A program made the translations under genes and the position numbers. 6,829 nucleotides of DNA from Candidatus Uhrbacteria bacterium (GTDB taxonomy: Bacteria; Patescibacteriota; Patescibacteriia; UBA9934): assembly GCA_030688135.1 (NCBI GenBank), contig JAUYIW010000035.1, positions 1 to 6,829 on the forward strand, given 5' to 3'. The notes under the pieces were generated by a model. That model ran no database searches. It worked only from the letters and a program-made list of their open reading frames with translations, and was not told the origin of the DNA. Positions 5,041 to 6,829 of the stretch are shown here, piece by piece (the first letter of the stretch is position 1; each line of letters begins with the position of its first letter).

Positions 5041-6829
5041 TCACCCAGCGATTGCATTAATATTTATTGTACCACTGCAGGTTCCACCAACAGCCTCGGC
5101 AGGAGCTTGCAGTTTCCAATATAGCATATCGGTAACAGCGGTTACATCATTTGTTTGTTGCGGTAATGATAGGTTGGTAGCTGAGGGAGTCGCGCTAAGA
5201 ATATACTCAAGACTTGCGTAATCCGTATCGGTTCTGCCGTATTTGATTTTATTAATTGGAATGGTTCCAATCGTACAGGTTTGGGGGTTCTCCATTGATA
5301 CATTAGTATCTACTGCGCTGTTACCGTAGTTTGTCACCTCATAACTTATGCTAGTAGGACTAGTAGCTCCAAGCGCTAAATTTGTAAAATCTATAGTATC
5401 AGGCGCGCCAATACCGGTAGTTGTTTGTACTTCGTTTGTGTAACTGTCATCGTCTACAGTGGAGGTGGCGTCACTTACGCTAACACGAACATTCCAAGTT
5501 TGCGCACTATAAGCTCCAGAGTCTGTTGGGTCTATAAAATAATCAGCAGATACATCACAGTCATAATTTATGCTATTGCTACTTCCTCCACTAAGCGTAC
5601 AACTCGCTATAGAATAACAGTCATTTTTATCAGAACTACACGCAACTCCACCTGTAGCGCCTGATCTATAAAAAACAGTAGCAACATTTTGGATATCTGC
5701 AAATCCATCAGTATCGGAAACGACGCCGTTTACATGAAAGCTTTTTACAGTTCCTAGCGAAGGAACTAGTGGACTTACATTAGTACCGTTTGCACTGTAT
5801 GAAACTCGAACACTGTCTACTGTTGGTGGGTTATTGGAGCTTCCGGTATATAGTGTCCCAACACTTCCATCTACTGCAGTATCCGGTCCAAGTCCTCCGG
5901 CCGCTACAGTAGCTGCGGAAAGACTCGCGATAGTACAGCCGGTTGAGCTGTCCGTTGTTGCAATAATCTTTAATCGCCCGCCACCCCCGCCACCTCCGTC
6001 ATACGTTGTTCCGTTGCCTCCCGCTCCTCCGGCTACAGACAATGATCCCGTGTCGCAAGCATAAGTTCCGACAGTAATATTTATTGAACCTCCGGAACCT
6101 CCTCCGCCTGAGCGGTTTGTTCCGTTTGTACCACCAGCTCCTCCATTAGCGCTTATTAAACCATTATTAGTAAGTGTTCCGGAAATATTTAAACGAATTA
6201 CACCACCACCGGCTCCACCAGATCCTCCACCACCAGTACCACCTCCAGAAGACCCAAATAGTATTGGGTCGGTATCAGAACCGTATGTTAAACCACCTGT
6301 ATTTAAATTAGTTGACGTTCCAAGACCACCGGCTCCACCATATCCGGCGCCTTGCGCTCCACCTGTATTATTTAGTCCTCTTCCATATCCGGCAGTTGAT
6401 ATAGCGCAAACATTAAAACCGTTTGGACCATATCCGTTATTATAATCATTTGGCGAAGCGCAACCACGTGAATCTGAGCCAAGCGTTGACCCACTATCTA
6501 TTGTTAAATTAACAAGATTTGACCATTGTGCGTTCCCATTTATAGTCGAATTACCAGTAAGAACTAGAGATATGTAGTCATCCATTGTGAGCAAGCCCGA
6601 TGGAGCAAATGTTAAATTTACATTACTCCACGTTGGGTTATTTCCAATAGTTAAATCTGTATTTGCACCAGTTGTAAGAATATCTACTATAGCTCCGCTA
6701 CTAATAGCAAAAGAGCTTGTTCCGCTAAAATCAAAACCGGTTAACGAAGGTGCGTTAGTATTGTTACATAAAAGTGTTCCGCCAAGCGTAAGGTAAGTAG
6801 CTGTAATAGATGGAGAAACTGCACTTGAA
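5041..6829 (-). CDS. Large glycine-rich secreted or surface beta-repeat protein (5' end outside the window)
   Basis: The reading frame is open from the stop at 5041 to the window edge, giving 595 visible codons. Signal peptide and true start lie beyond 6829. A TTG near 6594 is internal and not a convincing start. Numbering residue 1 at 6828, the order is: beta-repeat segments rich in T, N, S and G (1-115); a long glycine-rich stretch (about 157-320) ending in three tandem repeats; an Ig- or cadherin-like region beginning NNPPTVDSVRVS (about 332-468) with DTDG and four clustered cysteines; and a C-terminal beta domain (about 473-595) ending YWKLQAPAEAVGGTCSGTI and a short tail. There is almost no lysine in the first 280 residues, many Ser, Thr and Asn, and no membrane helix or LPXTG motif. 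The composition indicates an exported adhesin-like or cell-envelope protein. I do not recognise a specific family, and no enzymatic motif is visible. The small membrane protein follows directly. Confidence 0.82.
   Translation of the reverse strand, partial: SSAVSPSITATYLTLGGTLLCNNTNAPSLTGFDFSGTSSFAISSGAIVDILTTGANTDLTIGNNPTWSNVNLTFAPSGLLTMDDYISLVLTGNSTINGNAQWSNLVNLTIDSGSTLGSDSRGCASPNDYNNGYGPNGFNVCAISTAGYGRGLNNTGGAQGAGYGGAGGLGTSTNLNTGGLTYGSDTDPILFGSSGGGTGGGGSGGAGGGVIRLNISGTLTNNGLISANGGAGGTNGTNRSGGGGSGGSINITVGTYACDTGSLSVAGGAGGNGTTYDGGGGGGGRLKIIATTDSSTGCTIASLSAATVAAGGLGPDTAVDGSVGTLYTGSSNNPPTVDSVRVSYSANGTNVSPLVPSLGTVKSFHVNGVVSDTDGFADIQNVATVFYRSGATGGVACSSDKNDCYSIASCTLSGGSSNSINYDCDVSADYFIDPTDSGAYSAQTWNVRVSVSDATSTVDDDSYTNEVQTTTGIGAPDTIDFTNLALGATSPTSISYEVTNYGNSAVDTNVSMENPQTCTIGTIPINKIKYGRTDTDYASLEYILSATPSATNLSLPQQTNDVTAVTDMLYWKLQAPAEAVGGTCSGTININAIAG
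5869..6240 (-). repeat. Three tandem glycine-rich repeats within the surface protein
   Basis: Three units of 43, 38 and 43 residues (visible residues 197-239, 240-277 and 278-320) share one layout. Each has a glycine run, then a beta strand (VIRLNISGT, SINITVGT, RLKIIATT), a short variable part, and then GLISANGGAGG, GSLSVAGGAGG or the eroded ASLSAATVAAGG. The third unit has lost most of its second glycine cluster. The same layout is frequent in glycine-rich surface proteins of Parcubacteria, to my knowledge. Confidence 0.65.
6487..6654 (-). repeat. Two 35-residue beta-helix-like repeats in the surface protein
   Basis: Two adjacent segments align as LTIGNNPTWSNVNLTFAPSG and STINGNAQWSNLVNLTIDSG, with the tryptophans exactly 35 residues apart. 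A weaker relative (NAPSLTGFDFSG, about 39 residues earlier) lies upstream, and more copies may continue past the window edge. Alternating hydrophobic and small polar residues suggest stacked beta strands, as in parallel beta-helix surface proteins. The fold is inferred. Confidence 0.5.

Noticed and set aside
6583..6594. TTG (6594) or ATG (6585) as the start of the glycine-rich protein
   Set aside because: The frame stays open for 78 more codons to the window edge, and those codons encode the same type of repeat, so these codons are internal.

Overview
All six protein-coding genes lie on the minus strand and read right to left. The layout fits a bacterium of the Candidate Phyla Radiation (Patescibacteria), probably the Parcubacteria/Paceibacteria side. 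Three points support this. The sequence looks AT-rich with compact spacing and weak Shine-Dalgarno sites. A small membrane protein (around 4647-5039) closely resembles one I associate with Parcubacteria. It sits behind a large glycine-rich surface protein of a type common in these genomes. UGA acts as a stop codon (the surface gene ends on it), and no long gene has an in-frame UGA. This argues against Gracilibacteria and Absconditabacteria, which read UGA as glycine.

Right part (5041-6829): the 3' portion of a large secreted or surface protein, open to the window edge. In order it has beta-repeat segments, a glycine-rich block of three tandem repeats, an Ig-like beta-sandwich region with a cysteine cluster, and a C-terminal beta domain. 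The small four-helix membrane protein follows immediately and is probably translationally coupled to it.

Centre and left (272-4583): a compact cell-elongation operon, mreB-mreC-mreD-pbp2, with gaps of 11, 6 and 2 bases. A candidate promoter and a pair of direct repeats lie in the 63-base gap before mreB. MreB forms membrane-associated filaments, MreC and MreD link them to the periplasmic machinery, and PBP2 is the transpeptidase that crosslinks new lateral-wall peptidoglycan. All three PBP2 catalytic motifs and the MreB nucleotide-binding motifs are intact. RodA, the usual glycosyltransferase partner, is not in the window.

Left end (1-271): non-coding. It holds a strictly 10-base-periodic degenerate repeat and a 48-base nested palindrome that looks like a bidirectional terminator closing the operon. 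I see no RNA gene, mobile element or CRISPR array. The window is mostly a conventional elongation operon beside a poorly characterised surface protein. The non-standard signals are the 10-base repeat, the repeat pair around the mreB promoter and the surface-protein repeats.
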